Assembly (NCBI GenBank): GCA_015657535.1
Contig: JADHZB010001362.1
Span: forward strand, 29,172-93,171
Reading direction: 5' to 3'
Length of the DNA: 64,000 nt
Source of the DNA: Nephromyces sp. MM_2019
Taxonomy: Eukaryota > Apicomplexa > Aconoidasida > Nephromycida
Positions 50,119 through 64,000 of the stretch are shown here, piece by piece. Position 1 is the first letter of the stretch, and every line of letters starts with the position of its first letter. A program made the translations under genes and the position numbers. The notes beneath the pieces are model-generated. The model searched no databases. It was not told the DNA's origin and worked only from the letters and a program-made list of their open reading frames with translations.

Positions 50119-50359
50119 TAAAGAACTCCAGTATATCCCAATTATATATGTCTAGTCTGGAACCTGTGCTTGAAAAAGATGAGGGTGAAGCTCGGAGCTC
50201 TTTGTGTGTTACGTGTATGCTAATTTTGAAATGTAGCAATAACTTGATGTAAAGAATTCCAGTATATCCCAATTATCTATGTCTAATCTGAAATGTATGC
50301 TTGAAAAAGATGAACGGATGAAGCTCGGAGCTCCCTGTCTCTTTCGTATATGCAATTTC
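50119..50359 (+). repeat. Direct duplication of a roughly 110-bp segment
   Basis: Copies span about 50119-50227 and 50250-50359. They share CCAGTATATCCCAATTAT, TGCTTGAAAAAGATGA and GAAGCTCGGAGCTC in the same order. A 22-bp spacer separates them. Read on the minus strand, both copies keep a similar open stretch (DNWDILEFF / YNWDILEFF). Confidence 0.85.
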
Positions 50360-51542
50360 ACGACATTACATGATACCTTCACTTACCATTCACACTCTGG
50401 GTAAGGACTGAGAAAGCAAGGCAAAATGTACCCAACTATACCCTGCTTAGCAAACTTATACTCAGTGGTAACTTCACGAATGTTACTAGAGAGATACCAT
50501 TGTCAATTTTGATTGTAACTGCCTCTGCGCATTACCGACCGCAAAGTATCACACAGTTCTTCCAAAGCAGGGTGATTGGGATAGCCACGTATCTATGAAT
50601 TCATTTCAGGCGATATATTTCTACGAATTATTCTACTAGTACCATAGTTAAACTGTTTTCATAAACAAGTAGTCTAGTTATTGTTTTTAGTAAGCCGAAA
50701 TTGCCTCACATAGTCCTAGAGATTCATCGCTGTCCAAAGGATATTGTATTACAGTTTGCACTGCTTAGTAATTATAGCTGTCACTAGCACAGAAGGATTA
50801 AATTTGATAGCACTCCGCTTTCCTACCCTAAATGCCCACAATCCTTTTACTAGCCTTTTTTTTACTTTGCTAGCCAGTCTTTACCACACCTTGATTGTGG
50901 ATTGGCTTTATCGCTTTCCTCATCATTTCATCTGGATGGTTCCGATTAGGAACAGTACCTCGTTTAAGAACCTTGCTAGATACCCAGTACTGCCAATGAG
51001 CTACATATTCTAACACTACCAAGAGAATCTGCGGAACTACCGGGAAGAGCTGAGCAACGGTACGTATAAAAAGTCAGACTTACCGCAAAAATATCTTTTT
51101 AACTCACCTAATTCTGGCTTCTTATGCCTAGAACGTAGCACACACAGAAAAAAGCTTTTTCGATTAGACCAGCAAAAAGTACAATTTTTATGAATTTTCC
51201 TTCAGTTTACTCCAAAGCATTCGCGTAGACATCCCTTATGCTCGATTAGCTGAGAATATTGACTATTCAAAACTTTACATGAAAAACCAGCTAAATGAAA
51301 ATACCGCTTAGCATCCAAGGGGTATACACGGGTTAGCATTGATAATGAGTAATTATATAAAACGAATTTTCCTTATCTCTAATGTTATTATTTCCACTAG
51401 CAATTATTTTTAATATGTCGACGAGCTTGTGCTAACAAGCTCAGTACGATGAGATGACTTTCAATCAGCAGTGGAAAACGTACAGCTCATTCGAAATAAT
51501 CCTCCCAATCGTGGAAATTGGTTTAGATATTAGATGTCTCAC

Positions 51543-51659
51543 AATGCATTCATTCGATGTAGCCCGCGGGTTAATCCATTTGGAATTATCGGAACATTTC
51601 ATCCCATTTTTGAAAGAAAAATCGGGGATTCCATAATACCGCATGAATCGTCCCGACAT
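51543..51659 (-). CDS. Candidate first exon of an unknown gene
   Basis: An ATG at 51659 starts 39 codons beginning MSGRFMRYYGIPDFSFKNGM, followed at once by a GTGAGA donor. Composition is coding-like. I could not find the next exon with confidence, and a plus-strand frame also crosses the site. Treat this as a lead only. Confidence 0.3.
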
Positions 51660-52331
51660 AATTGCTATACTTTAAGCTGGCATACGCAGAGTCGTACACA
51701 CTTTAGAAAACAGTGGTACTTACAGTAGTTGGTAGCCTTATCGGCTAAGAACCTTGAGCTATTCATCATTTGAGTTAAATAAAAGCAAAAAGGGATTAAA
51801 AAATGATTTTTCACAGAAATTTAAGCACACAGTTACCCAAAACTGCATGCTAGGCGAAATCAGGTTGATTTGAAAGATACAAAAAGCTTCGGCAAGAAAT
51901 TGATGTTGCGTTACAAGGCCGTAATTTTTTTAAGGAATGTAATAAGGGTAGACTGACAAGATAATTTAATTGAAGCAGTGAAATAATCTTGGTTTTTTCT
52001 GAGAAAAACATCATTTTCTGAGTGTATTTATCATACTGAAGAGAATGGTAAAAATTAAGGTTCAATTCTCCAGATGTTTGACCACGTGCAATAGCCGCTC
52101 CAGTTCCTTCTTTCACAGAAGAAAAAGGTACCAGTGACAAACAAATCTTCTTTCGGGAAGAAGAAATTGACCATTCTATATGGGGAAGAATTCCATCATG
52201 TAGGGGGGTCTATGCAGTCTCATTGGAAAAACTAAAGGGAAAACTACCACCAAACACCACATGATCAACTTGAGAGTTCTCTTTATCCGCTACATATCGC
52301 ATCCCTGGCTCATGTAAAGCTGCTAAAATAA

Positions 52332-55300
52332 TTAGATATCTGACCAGAGGAGAATGGCTGTTCCTCTTTGATACCAAACAACGGCAGGGTATTCTTTTGG
52401 GAAGAGGAGGGTTACAAAGCATATTAACTCCCTGAAAAAATATTAAAGGGAGCAGCAGTTGATGCGCTGATGGAGAAGATGCTACAGGTGTCAAACTTCC
52501 AGAGCTGCAGTGAGCAAACCTTGTGAAATTAAATATCCATACATATTTATGGGAGAAAGCAGCACTATCAACATACATATGAAATCATAAGCACCTGAGG
52601 AAGCGAAAATCAGGAGGGAGAATGATGGCACCCATACCCAGAAGAGTTCTTAACTTAATAGTAGCACATAAAAACAGCGAAAAAAACATTACAGAAAACA
52701 CTTTAAAAGGGTGCACGGGTTATCGAATTTCCAATGAAGGCCAAATGAGCACTTAATACACATAAGCACTGTATTTGCTTGTTATATTGAGTTTAAAGTG
52801 CTATTTCAATAAGATTTTACTTCCTCATAATATCTACAAAATTTGTTACGCCATTACTGGGCAGATATACTCGCTAACTTCATTTTCTTTATCGTGTATC
52901 CTCAACATTCACATGGTTACTTATTGTAGAAATGGACATGCTTTTGCTAAAACAAATGATTTTTTGCCTATCATGCAGAAATAATCTATGAAATTTTAGT
53001 AATCTTCACAGCATCCATAAAAGTCATCATAAACTTTTTAAAGGGCTCATCTTTAACAAAAACTACCCAGCAAACGAATTAAGGCTACCGCTAGAATCTT
53101 CAAAAATTGCATAGCTTTTCAAAGGTAGCATCAGTCAAAGGAAAAGTAATCCAATAAATTCCTCTTCTCAACACAAAAATTCAACCACTTTGCATTATAA
53201 GAAAAATGCCTATAAGTAGGCATACCTGCGAGAACGATTTAGAAAAATCGGAATTGAAACTTCGCAGAGTCCTGCTTCAACTCGTCGTGAGTTCTTCGCC
53301 TCATTCGTCACCCAAGTTAACCGCGAAGCAGGAAGAGGCGAAGATATTTCATCAGAGAGTATGAAGCTCTGAAGTATCAGCACATTAAATTTTTATGATA
53401 AAAAATGGGAAAAAATTATACCAGCATGAATAAAATACAGCAATACGTATCTAACAGCAGCTATCCGCTCTAGCATAGCTCAAAAACCAAGGATATCCAC
53501 ATGAAACTTATTATGCAGAGACAGATAGATGCACTCGATACAACTAAGTAGGCAGTAGTAGTCCTGGGGGAAAGCTCTAATACGAAGATATTTTTCTTGG
53601 TAAATTTTTGAGAAAAAAAATTCCAAAAATTCTCCTTAATATTTTTAATTTTTGGGCATATTAAGCCAATCAGGTGTCTTTATAAAAAAAAGTATGAGCT
53701 TCTTCTGGAGCATTATATATCAATATTGGGCCTTCCAAAGTATTTTCAAACAAGCTTAATATCTAAAGCATAAACCTTCCCATATATTCACAAGCCTTTT
53801 CGCACCAAAAACCATCCCCAAAAAGCCCCTTCGTAAAAAGTACTCATTTACACTTTCCTTCATAAAAATATCACAGCAAGATTTGCTACTCCTAACCTTT
53901 CCTGCGGCAAAAATCATTAGATAAGATCGAATACCCTTGTAGTTTATGTATATAAAAAACCTATTCGCCTAGCAGCACTTCTTATAGTTTAGCTAGATTT
54001 TTACCTTAATTTTCACCCCCATATACCAGAATAACTCCACTTCAACAATCTCAAAAAGTGCAGAAGAAACATGAATCTGAAGCGATGAACAAGCCTCTTC
54101 CTAGTGATGCACAATATTACTGTAACTAGGAGAATATGCCGTAGAAATTTCATGCAGATATCATACTTATCTTCATGATATCTAAATGAAATTCACACAT
54201 GTGCGTAATCTGCAATGCACTCTTGAAATTAAGCTTCATATTACACAGGGATTCACTACGTTTTTTGAGATTCTGAAGAATTCCGTACCTTTTTTTCCTC
54301 ATTCCAGAGGGCCCCTTCCACGGTGAGTCCAGTCACTACGCAGCAATTATCCAGCTTTTCCGCCACTCCCACCTCCAAGCTCATGGACAAATCATCTAAA
54401 GACCATTGCAGATTTTGAGCTACTTTTTGGCTATTGGCAGTAAAAAAAGCCGATGGGTAGAAAAGCCCCCCTATCCAAACCGGCTCTGAAGTCTCCATTG
54501 AACTGCTACTCATCCAATATTGTAACATCTTCATGATTTGATTACAGCGAAATGTGAAGTCTTGAATCCATTCAAACATTGATAAGGATGACAGTGTGCT
54601 GTATTTCTTCCATTCTGAAGGTACCGTAGCTCCAGAAGCACAGTTTGCTAGGTCTCTAAGTTTGTTAGTAAACTTGATATTTCCTTCGCAAACTTCTACT
54701 AATGACTCGAGATCTTCATGTATCTGTTGGAGTAAGCTGCACACACAGAGGAAATCATTAGACGAATATTCATGGCATGAAAAAGTCTTAATTTTTGTTG
54801 CGGTAGCGCGAGTGAAAATAAAAAAATTTTGAATGAAAGTGGAGTAATAAAGCTGCGATATCTAAAAGTAGATTGCATTATTATTGAGGAAACAGAAACT
54901 GAGATAGAAGAAAGAACACAGAAGAAAACAAGCAAATTTGCAAATTAGAAAAAATCTTACAATGAGTCGGTTTTTAGCGAACATTGAATACACTATACCA
55001 GTAAATAGAGACTATCTGCTAATCTATATCACATTAAGAAATAATAGCACAAATTTGCACATTACTTCACACATGGTCCTTCAGCAGAGCTGAGATTTGA
55101 AAAAAACGCTGGCTTGCTGGTTTGAGGGCTAAAACCTAGTATGAATAAGAAGAGTAAAACATCTGCACCTAAAGGAGTGGTGAAACTTCACAGCGAGTGG
55201 TGAAGGCGTGAAAAAAGGGGTTGAAAGCATTTTTCGAGCTCTTCCAGGGTGCATTAAAACAAGCAAAAAATTATCAGTTTTTATAAGATTTCGAAAAATC

Positions 55301-58300
55301 AGTATTTAAAGGCTTAAACTGCAACACACATTAAAATTTTTCCTATTAAAATGCTTTTCCTGGTTTGGATTTACTACTACAACGCACGGATAAAAAACCC
55401 GAGTTCGAATTCTTAAAAATATCAGCGATAGCCTGAATCTCTCAAAAGCAAGGTGCTAGCAAACAACAGCACTACACAGCAGCCAAAACAACCAAGGCTA
55501 GCTATAGACTAGAGAAAAAGCACAAAATTTCAGAGCACAAACTATAAGTTTCTCACTGCTCTTCACACAGTATAAAGCAAGTGACATAAATATATCAATT
55601 TTTCACGAGAAGGAGAAAGAAACTAATAAAAAATGCTTCAACTAAACAGCTCTACTGGCGGCATTATTCAGCCACACACTATACTATAATCATCCAATGT
55701 ATGCTCCCACAACCAATAGCAATAGCCTTCCACCACCATCTCCTCCCTCTTGCCACATCATATTCCCCCATAGAAGCCTACTTATATGCCACGCTGTACT
55801 CTCGGTATACGCTCCTCAAGATGGGATTTTCAGAGGCTGCATCAAGAGCAGGAATCTTCAGCAGTTTTTTGGGTAAAAGAGATAGTATAGCTTGAACCTG
55901 GGGAAGCAAGTCCAACAACCATGATGAGGCTGCAATCGACCCTTGATGAGTTAAATGCTTCGTTGGAGAGGTATTTAAACGAGTGAATCTAAGCAAAGAA
56001 AGTGAAGGCTTCAGTTCATGGGAATCTTGACTTGAAGAAGAAAGCTCAAAAATTTCTTCTCTACTGTGATGGCGGAGGGTACACCACTTTACCACGCTTG
56101 ACAAGCCAGATTGCGCATTGATGAAGTCTCTCGAGCGCGAAGACAAACCAAACCAGATAGGATCATCAATTAAGTCTAAACCATCCACCCAATCTAAATA
56201 GGCCTGATAAGACCTAGTCAGCTCGGGGGCTACTAAGTTCTTCTTTTTAGAGGGTATGTAATGAAGCACAAATCCACTCTCGAAAGATAAAGGAGTGAAA
56301 AGGTATTCTAGAAACGACTGTAGAACCCTGAAAAGAAAATTTTCTCCTGAAAATTTGAAGTAGCACCAAAGCCATTGGAGGATAAAAGATGAAAATAATG
56401 CACAGGAGGCCCAAATGGGAAAGCTATAAAAGATTGGAGAGGATGATAAAAAAACGATACTCTGCAACAAGAAGGGAGCGGAAACAAAAATTGGAAAGAA
56501 AATTGATAGGGCAGAGCAAAAAACGCAAATTTAACACACTCCTAAATGCGGATAAGGTGCCGGTGATGTGCATAAGCAGAACATAGTAGTGTAAGCATGT
56601 TAACTCAAAGTTTCTTAAAGCTTCAAAAACAACGATTTCATGCTTCTAGAAGTTATGTAGAGAAAATCCAGACACACAGTGATTGAAATTTCAATGGTAT
56701 GAAGACAACCATCTGATTTTTATAGCAAGAAAAAGGAGTCAGTTAAATTCTTTGAAAGAGTTTACCAAAAAAAATTGAAAAAACATACAAATTCGCCGTA
56801 ATCCTCTGCGAAGAAGCAGCAGAAACTACGCTATGCAACGCTAGTTGAATGAAAGGACAACTTAAATTTTAAGAAAAAAAGGCAGCAGAAGCACAGAATA
56901 ACACACATATTTCACGAGGCAGAATAAGCAAAAAAAAAAAGAGGAAGTTACTAAATTCACAAAATAAGGAATGCGAATCTTCTCTAGACGATGCAGCATG
57001 TCTACAGATGAAATCATTATGAGATTGGCATTCCATAAAGCAATTAATTCATTAAAGAAACCTTTTCTTTGAGTAGTTTCTGAGCTTTAAAGTGTCTAAA
57101 TCACTATAAACACACAAAATCATGAAGCTCTAACGCTCTCTCAATGATATTAAGCCTTAAAATATGATATAAATCTTCTAATTCCACTACTATAAAAGGT
57201 TTAACAAGCTGCTGGCTATTCCACAAGTGTGAATAGCCTGAAGATCAAGGCAGCTATGAAAAAAATTCTGACTTAAGTTACACGCCAAAGACTCGTTCTC
57301 TCTCAGCAGAAAAACATTGAAACTCGAGAAGATAGGCTCTCATATGGGTTACTCAAATAGCTTATATAATTGCTTTTAAAATTAATAACACACAGTGCAC
57401 AACAGGCCACAAAGACACTTGAAAAGTATGCAATATATAGCAACCAAGCGATTCTTATACTTTGCGATAATATACTCCTTCCTCATCTTGGCTGGAGTAC
57501 TACAAAGAGCTTCCAAAAGCGAAGCTTAGACCTCAAAAAAATGCACTCCTTCATCTTTGGTAGAGTACTACAAAGTACTCCCACTTTCTCACTACTGCTT
57601 CTTCGCATGAAAAAACTTGCTAACAACAATTGGCTTATAAAACCAGAAAACACTCCATACCCAAGTGCTTTACCCTACTAACACACACAAAAACTGCTAC
57701 CAACTATTAAAATGTCATCACCTCTACTCTATCAATAGCCATTTTTAGTTGACTACGCATCTCAACTGCTCAAACATCAGCACTACTCACCTCAAATCAA
57801 CATCACTATCAATCCTTCCACCGTAGCAAACGCTCGTCAGCAATGAGCAAATAGCCTGCCAAGGAATTCTTGCAGGGTCTATATGCTCTGATAACTCACT
57901 TCCTACCTTCATAGAAGTTAGATCTAGCCAAGAATCAATAATATGTAGTGCACTCTTCTGATCTGCATCACTAAACTCATACGATTTCGTCCAACCAACC
58001 GGGCAAAATCGTTTTCTTTCAAGTATGACGGCATGGACGAAAGCAAGGAGGAAGTGTAGTTGATTCCTAGCTACAACTGGGGGTCTAACTTGATAACTGG
58101 AGCCAAACAAGGATGAATATGAACGTTGAAGAGAAGCTTTCAATCCAGCAGGTGGCTCAAAAGTTATAGTATATGATATACGCAGAAGGTTTAAGGATAC
58201 CTTCGTGTTGAACTCCATGGTAAGGAAGATCCGGAAGTTTGGAGCAAGGGAAAGGCGATAAAGTTTTTTTTCAAGCTCATTCAACCACAATGGAGACAGG

Positions 58301-61300
58301 TGAACGTTCTTCAGGAGCAGCCAAATTCCGCTTTTTGATGCTGCAGCCAGAGCCTTCTCTACCATCTGATATCCCTCTGGAGATCCCATGGCGATAGAAC
58401 TAATCTGAGTGCCTACGTCTCCCGCCAAGCTTAATATTTTGTTGCTGGGATCGAATCCAGGAGTTGACAGGAGGACAATAGGGGTTTCTGGGGTTGATTG
58501 GTGCTGGACTATAGTTCGAAGGAGGCTCTGAGATATCTCAGGAACCTGAAGAAAACCGTCACCTAATACGGCCTCCACAAGAGCCAATAAAGATATGATA
58601 AGCCTATCTGCACGCAGGGCTTTGATCACTAATAACTTTCTTAGCATATGCACGAATTCCGTAACTTTCAGGTTTTTAATGCCAATAACTGCAGCTCCCT
58701 TTAGGCAATCCTGCTGATCACTACCTCTGGTAGTAGACAGGGTGGTTGCTGATGTAGTAACAGTGCGTATGGGAGTTTCCTGAGAAACGGAAAAAGCCGA
58801 AGAATCCTTCGCGTCTTGTTCGATTGGAACTAGCTTTTCTGGCTCTGCAGCACTTAAGAAGGCTATCCAAGCCTCAGGCGAGCTCTCAATCTGATCATAG
58901 AGCTTACTGAACCATTTGAGACGAATCAAATTGGCTAGAGATTTCTGCTGCTCAGCGCTTAAAAGATCTTTCACAGTTTTCAAACCAGGCATCGGCTTGC
59001 TAGATGAAGCATCTGATTTCTGCTGCTGCGACTCATCTTGAAGGATCGACTCCATGGGCGAAGCATGGGAACCATCTTCTTCATCGGCCTTTAGAGCACG
59101 CTGCTGCCTCAATAATGCTTGGAATTCTTCCTCGGCGAAAGCTTGACCATAGTCTATCTCACACCTGATCTGCATCAATTGCAAAGCAAATGCTAGGCGA
59201 TCTTCATACAATATTCCCCTAGCTACCCTCTCGTAGCTTTCACGAAACAACGTCGAGAACAAAACTTTTAAGCGAGCTCCATACTCTCCCTTTGGTATTG
59301 AAGATAGCTGCGGGTGTGCCAAAACATGCTTCAAGATATCTGCAAACACACACACAAAAGAGCGATTCTCAACCAAGTTCCAAATTAATAAGACAGCATA
59401 GGCGGATGCAGACAACAAGGTTTTCCTAGCAAAAACCTTCAGACATTTAATAACATATTCACCATATGTGAAGCTCGGTTCTTCAAGGAAACAACTTAGT
59501 ATAAAGGCAGTAGAGAAACCCCAAACCCCCAACTCCCCCCAAGTGGAATAAAAGACAATTGACAATTTTACAATAGAGTGCCTCGATGCTTTTACCTCAA
59601 GGCAAGCTACCAGTCAATGCAAGATTCTTCATCATGTAGCACGGCCTTAGCCATCATGGCATATCACATAATATAAAGTGAATATTTAAGCAGCTAAAAT
59701 GCCCAAACAGAATTTTAAAAAACATAGAATTCCTTCTTCTGCACATCATATGCAGCTAATAGAAATTTTATATATCATCAATGTTATCCCATGATATGAA
59801 TCAAAGATTTCAGCTTCCCAAATTTGTGTGTTGCAATTTTTAATCACAAATTTGGCATATATCATCAATAAGACTACCAAAAATATCGCACAGTTCGTAT
59901 TTTTATTCACACACAAAATTTTTTTTTCGTGTCTTCAGCATGAAAGCTAATGATATCCTAGGGTAAAAGACTTCATGCTTCCCTAGTTGAAGATCTCCCT
60001 GTTTTAATAGATTGAAAACTTACGAAAGAAAAACCTCAAATCAAACTGATACATCGCGTTCAAATGACTGAGATGCTGCATGCTGAAGAATATTATTGTA
60101 GCAGCCTGTGCCAACGGGAGATACTGGCTGCTGACGCTCTCAATCTCCCTCAAAACTTCGTCAGTTCTATTGGATTCCTTCATAATTTCTGCTGCTTGGC
60201 TTTTCAAGGTTTCCAATGAAGTAACCACCGTTTCGTTATCGAGTATGTTTCCTTGAACATTCGAGAGAGAATGAAGAAGCTCATCTTCAAGCTCTCTAAT
60301 CTTCACCTTGAACTCTCCTTGCAGTTTCAATATATCCGAACGTTTCTTGTCTACATCGGGACGCTCGCTTTTCAAGATCTCATTGAGACACTGGTTTTGC
60401 AGAGAAGAAGGAGTAACCGTGAAATTAACAAACGTAACTCGGCTGCTGAGATCAGGCGTAAACTGTACAGTAGGATCCCTAGTAGCTAAAAACAGCGAAA
60501 AAGAAGGAGAAAAGTCAATTTCTGAGTCTCCAACAGTTATAAGCACACGCCCTCCCTGCTTCTGAGTTTCCTGGTTCAAAACTGAGTTGAGTATGGGATC
60601 AACCTTTTCCACGTCCTGCACAAAAAGCGTCGTGCCAAATCTCAACGCACTTTCCAAGTTCTTTAAGAAAGCAGCATCCAGAAAAGAAGTCTTTGAAATC
60701 TTGCGACTAGCGTGAAAATTCATCAAAAAAAGCGAGGCTTGACCAGACGGGTCGATTATGAGGGGATAACGAAGGTAGCGTTTGAGTATAATGGCATTCT
60801 CAGTAGATAGGTCGTCCGTTGGCAGAGAATGGAGTGCCCACTCAAGACGTTCTGAGGGACGAGAAAGAAATTCTACCAGCGATAAGTCTGGCCTTCTCCG
60901 GAGTGATTTACGGCTTAGTATCATCTTCCAGGTAGCATCCAAGTGTCTGAAGAAAAGTGAAAAAAACGTAGTTCTTAGGTGCATTTTCAAGGAGAATGCT
61001 TCGTACATAAGAAAATGTAAAAAAAAATCAAATTATTTGGGTTAGGAAGAAAGCTTGAGAGCTTGAAAAAGCTTGCTATATTGCCGAGAGAGCAGAGAAA
61101 CGTAGGAATAAATTGAAATCCGCACCAATAGTGCTGCAAATTTTTCCTAAAAACAGCACTCATCTGTTGAATAGACGCACAAAAATTATTTACTTTTTCT
61201 GCAAAAATGCAGCGATGATTCCTACAGAAAGCTAAAGTGGTATACTCGCTGCAAAAAACCACATTACTTTATAAATTAAGCTTGCTTAGGCTTAAAAATA

Positions 61301-63244
61301 GAGCTTTTGGAGGTTTCTAAAACTTCTCAGAAACTACACAGAAGAACATTAAGAAAACATAAGAATCCCTTCAAAGATGATGACTTTACAAAGATATTCA
61401 GCAGCACACATTAGACAAGTTTAAAAACAGAAGCGGGAAGTAACGACTAGCATATATAATTGCTTCACCTCCTGTCAGAATGCTCAAAGAATCCGATATA
61501 GGTGCAAAAAGCTGCAGATAATAGGCAATCTCCAAGTATAGTCCACTGGGCTTCGTGTAGCTGGGCGGCAGTACTTTCCCATCTGAAACAAGAAGAATCA
61601 GCAAAGAATCATCTAAATTTCAGTGCGAAAATCATACAGAAATTCTGCCGTGTGTGTGGCATTATACTATCTAAAACTAGTATCATCACTATCACAATAA
61701 AAATACCCACTAAAACTCCAGCTTCATTAGGCTTCAAAGACTTCAAATAATAACAAAACATTAGTCGCGAGTCATTTGGATATTTCAATGACGTTTTTCA
61801 AAGATTTTTACGATAAAAATGAAACAGAGATGCTAATATGATGAAGAACTACTAAATTCGTGCGACCAAATAATAGTGTGTGGCTGAAAGAGTTTATTGC
61901 TGCAGAATCAAAACAAGAAGCTGTTCCAAAAAAGAATTTATGAAGCTGCAACTTTAAAAAATCAGTGTATGTACATTCATTTTAGAAAATAAATCCATTG
62001 TCTTTAGATTTCCTTAAAAAAAGCTTGAAAATAAAGTAAATAAGTCCCATCTATCGGCTTTTTTAGGATGCCGGCTTATTCTTGTGTGCTTGTATCTAAG
62101 GCTGTGTGCGCAGTTTGCATGTCACTCTGTGTGCATGAACACGTTTCTTCGAGTGTGTGTAAGTAAATATCTGTATTTGAGCAAGTGTGTATGTATTTCA
62201 CTTCGCAAATTTTCCCTTCTAAAGATACGCTACGAGCTTCAAACATGTATTGTTATGTGCGTAGGTGTGCGTGCATGTGTGTGTGCGATCATATCTGTGT
62301 AGTTACAATGTTACTTTGGCGTCGAGCGCAAAGAACTAATCAGACATAACATATAATCCACTAAAGCTAGTCTTCAGCATGTACTGCTACCCAACTTTAT
62401 ACTCAACACAAGTTATTTCGAAATTGAGGGAAATACAGAGCATCCACTACTCAGTGGTTCGCTTCCATGCACTCCACACACAGAAAAAAACCATTCAGAG
62501 ATGTTGTGTCATTCCTCCTCCATTCGATCTACTAAGCAGCAGAGCGTTTTCTTGCAATCATCCCGAGAATTTTGCACACAGAGAAGGAGGTTAAAATAAA
62601 TAAAAACTCACCCTAAAGAATGATAATTTAGAATGCAAGGCTCTCTGTTTAAGCAGTCACGCAAATTGACGCTAATAATTTACCTACTTCATCATGTCAC
62701 ACTTCAGTGTACGTACACTCTCCATCTTTCAAAAAATCTTCCTATTATTAAACAATCCCATAACTACACAAATATATCCTTCTACAACGCTTTAAAAACA
62801 CCCTCTTCTTCATCCTGATTCTGCAGTAAAATACCTCTTTTTCTCCGATGCCAGGTTAGTAAGCAGGCGCCTCGACCTGCCAATCTTTTCTCCAACCGTC
62901 TCCATCTGACGCTTCAAGTTTTCGACTTGACTAATAAGTTGAGCATAGTCTATCTTCAGCTGATTCAGCGTCACCTCCAATTCTCCAATCAAACGCTGCT
63001 GAGTACTGAGTTCTTCTTGGCTAACCCTAGTCTCCTTTTCAAGGTCAAGAATCTCCTGCTGAAGAGGCTGAACCATCTCAGATATAACCACGAATTGCAC
63101 ACTAGACTCGGCCCATTTTGCTAGGGGGCCAGCAGCTCTCGAAGCCTTGTTTATCCTTTCAACATCCCACTCATCAGTAGCAAACTTTGCCTGTATCCTT
63201 CTTCGTGTTGCTGGGTTGACTAACTTGCAGTCAAACGTTATGAT
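52332..63244 (-). CDS. DYNC1H1: Cytoplasmic dynein-1 heavy chain, C-terminal part (5' end outside the window)
   Basis: Eight exons: 63244-62835, 61582-61469, 60946-60024, 59339-57791, 56327-55782, 54736-54289, 53368-53226, 52431-52332. All phases close, giving 1410 residues and a stop at 52332. The order is end of the microtubule-binding domain and stalk coiled-coil 2 (exon 1), RW...GDCLLSAAF linker, AAA5 ([42 protein letters not shown]), AAA6 ([45 protein letters not shown]) and the C-terminal domain ending [16 protein letters not shown]. The match is to cytoplasmic dynein 1, not axonemal forms. It is the minus-end-directed motor for vesicle, spindle and nuclear transport. A Ser/Gln/Lys-rich insertion follows AAA5. 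The protein starts far beyond the right edge. Confidence 0.96.
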
Positions 63245-64000
63245 CTAACACACACACACACAAAAAAAAAAGGCAGAGAAGCAGAAACAGCAAAGATTCA
63301 CGGTTTTTCGCGAAAAATTGCAATCAGGATAGAAACTAAAGGAAGCAGCTTTGTTGGAAAAAAAATAAAATACCGAGCTGGAGGTAAAAAATTGAATTGG
63401 GGCTTTCGCACTATTTTGTAACCAGGAGAATGTGTGCATGTGGAGATATGACTTGCTCTAATATACGAAAAGAAGATACTCTAAAGCTCTTAAATCCGCT
63501 TAATGATACGTTCTCGAAAGATTTTCGTCAAAAACAGCATGTGAAATACAAAACTAGCACGAAATTGGATACACACACACGATAACATTGCCTGTCTCTT
63601 GTAACAGCAATTTCACAGAGTTTCAGATTCGACTGCAAAGGGAAAAAAGATAAGCAATTCCCCGCAGTGCTACTCTATCTCCACATATACTGAGCTAGTG
63701 CATTGCGCTTCAAAAGCAGCAGCTTGAAGAAGTATATCACCTGCATTTAATACATTGAAGCTGTTGGATTCAACTTTAAAAAATACCTAAACTATAGGAA
63801 ATCAGAAAACGCTGTCGTAAAAACATAACTCACAGTACCAGCGTGTAAAATTGCACACACTTCAGGATACTTAGTTGCAAGTCGATAAGTGTGATTCCAC
63901 AGCTTCCTCATATGAACCAATCATTGAAAAAATGGCTTATATACATGCATCAGCGGACATCTCGTACTTAAAGGCATAAAACGCATAAAAATATGAACAA
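63245..64000 (-). other. Dynein intron or upstream exon region at the window edge
   Basis: A CA microsatellite with an A-run (63246-63271) adjoins the acceptor of the first dynein exon seen. A possible exon ends at 63834 (GGTACT|GTGAGT) and reads KLWNHTYRLATKYPEVCAI in compatible phase 0. It does not resemble the expected dynein stalk sequence, so its membership is doubtful. Confidence 0.35.

Larger units (their letters stand above)
48407..51542. other. Unassigned region with repeats
   Basis: It contains a GT-rich tract and a 110-bp direct duplication, listed separately. Several short frames are open, for example minus 48523-48729 and plus 50744-51013, but none has supporting splice sites or family resemblance. 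Confidence 0.4.

Noticed and set aside
51850..52578. Two minus-strand proteins at the 3' end of dynein
   Set aside because: The dynein last exon (52431-52332) lies in another phase inside this span. The long frames are shadows or 3' flank.
63834..63905. Further upstream dynein exon
   Set aside because: The phase fits, but the sequence does not resemble the dynein stalk region expected before the first exon listed. It is kept only as a note in the edge entry.
1..64000. Prokaryotic features, CRISPR arrays, rRNA or tRNA genes
   Set aside because: I found no CRISPR-like spaced repeats, no rRNA blocks and no convincing tRNA arms. The gene structure is eukaryotic throughout.

Overview
The window is eukaryotic nuclear DNA: AT-rich, intron-dense, with GT..AG introns and no operon structure. 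The best clue to the organism is the gene at 917-5211, which encodes a secreted protein joining fibronectin type II, PA14, discoidin-like and LCCL domains. That combination belongs to the LCCL/CCp family of Apicomplexa and close alveolate relatives. A MORN-repeat protein with an N-terminal MGC acylation signal and a short TTTAGGG-like tract fit the same group. I infer an AT-rich apicomplexan and cannot name the genus.

Layout: 917-5211 (-) LCCL-family protein (19 exons, 1016 aa); 5877-6281 (-) uncharacterised protein; 10153-13191 (-) MORN protein (7 exons, 294 aa); 15046-15564 (-) tentative three-exon small gene; 18830-21028 (-) three-exon 119-aa membrane protein; 21628-21997 (-) 3' end of an unrecognised gene; 22998-31945 (-) STI1/HOP co-chaperone (14 exons, 555 aa); 31946-34734 shared upstream region with C-rich and CA-rich repeats; 34735-37241 (+) SLC37-type sugar-phosphate transporter (620 aa); 40892-41379 (-) 3' exons of an unknown gene; 42222-42606 (+) two-exon 93-aa protein; 43472-46421 (-) ER-type J-domain protein like DNAJB11/ERdj3 (451 aa); 46422-52331 mostly unassigned with repeats and exon candidates; 52332-63244 (-) the C-terminal 1410 residues of cytoplasmic dynein-1 heavy chain, continuing past the window edge.

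Exon models were built by hand from splice sites, reading-frame phase and family resemblance. For the LCCL, MORN, STI1, transporter, J-domain and dynein genes every exon phase closes and the totals divide by three. The genes look like unlinked housekeeping and parasite-specific loci, not a pathway cluster. STI1 and the J-domain protein are both chaperone factors, but act in the cytosol and (by inference) the ER.

The most unusual observations are a decayed copy of the transporter's second exon inside its own intron, several small genes made of exons too short for ordinary ORF searches, and several minisatellites. I did not find a new multi-gene system.
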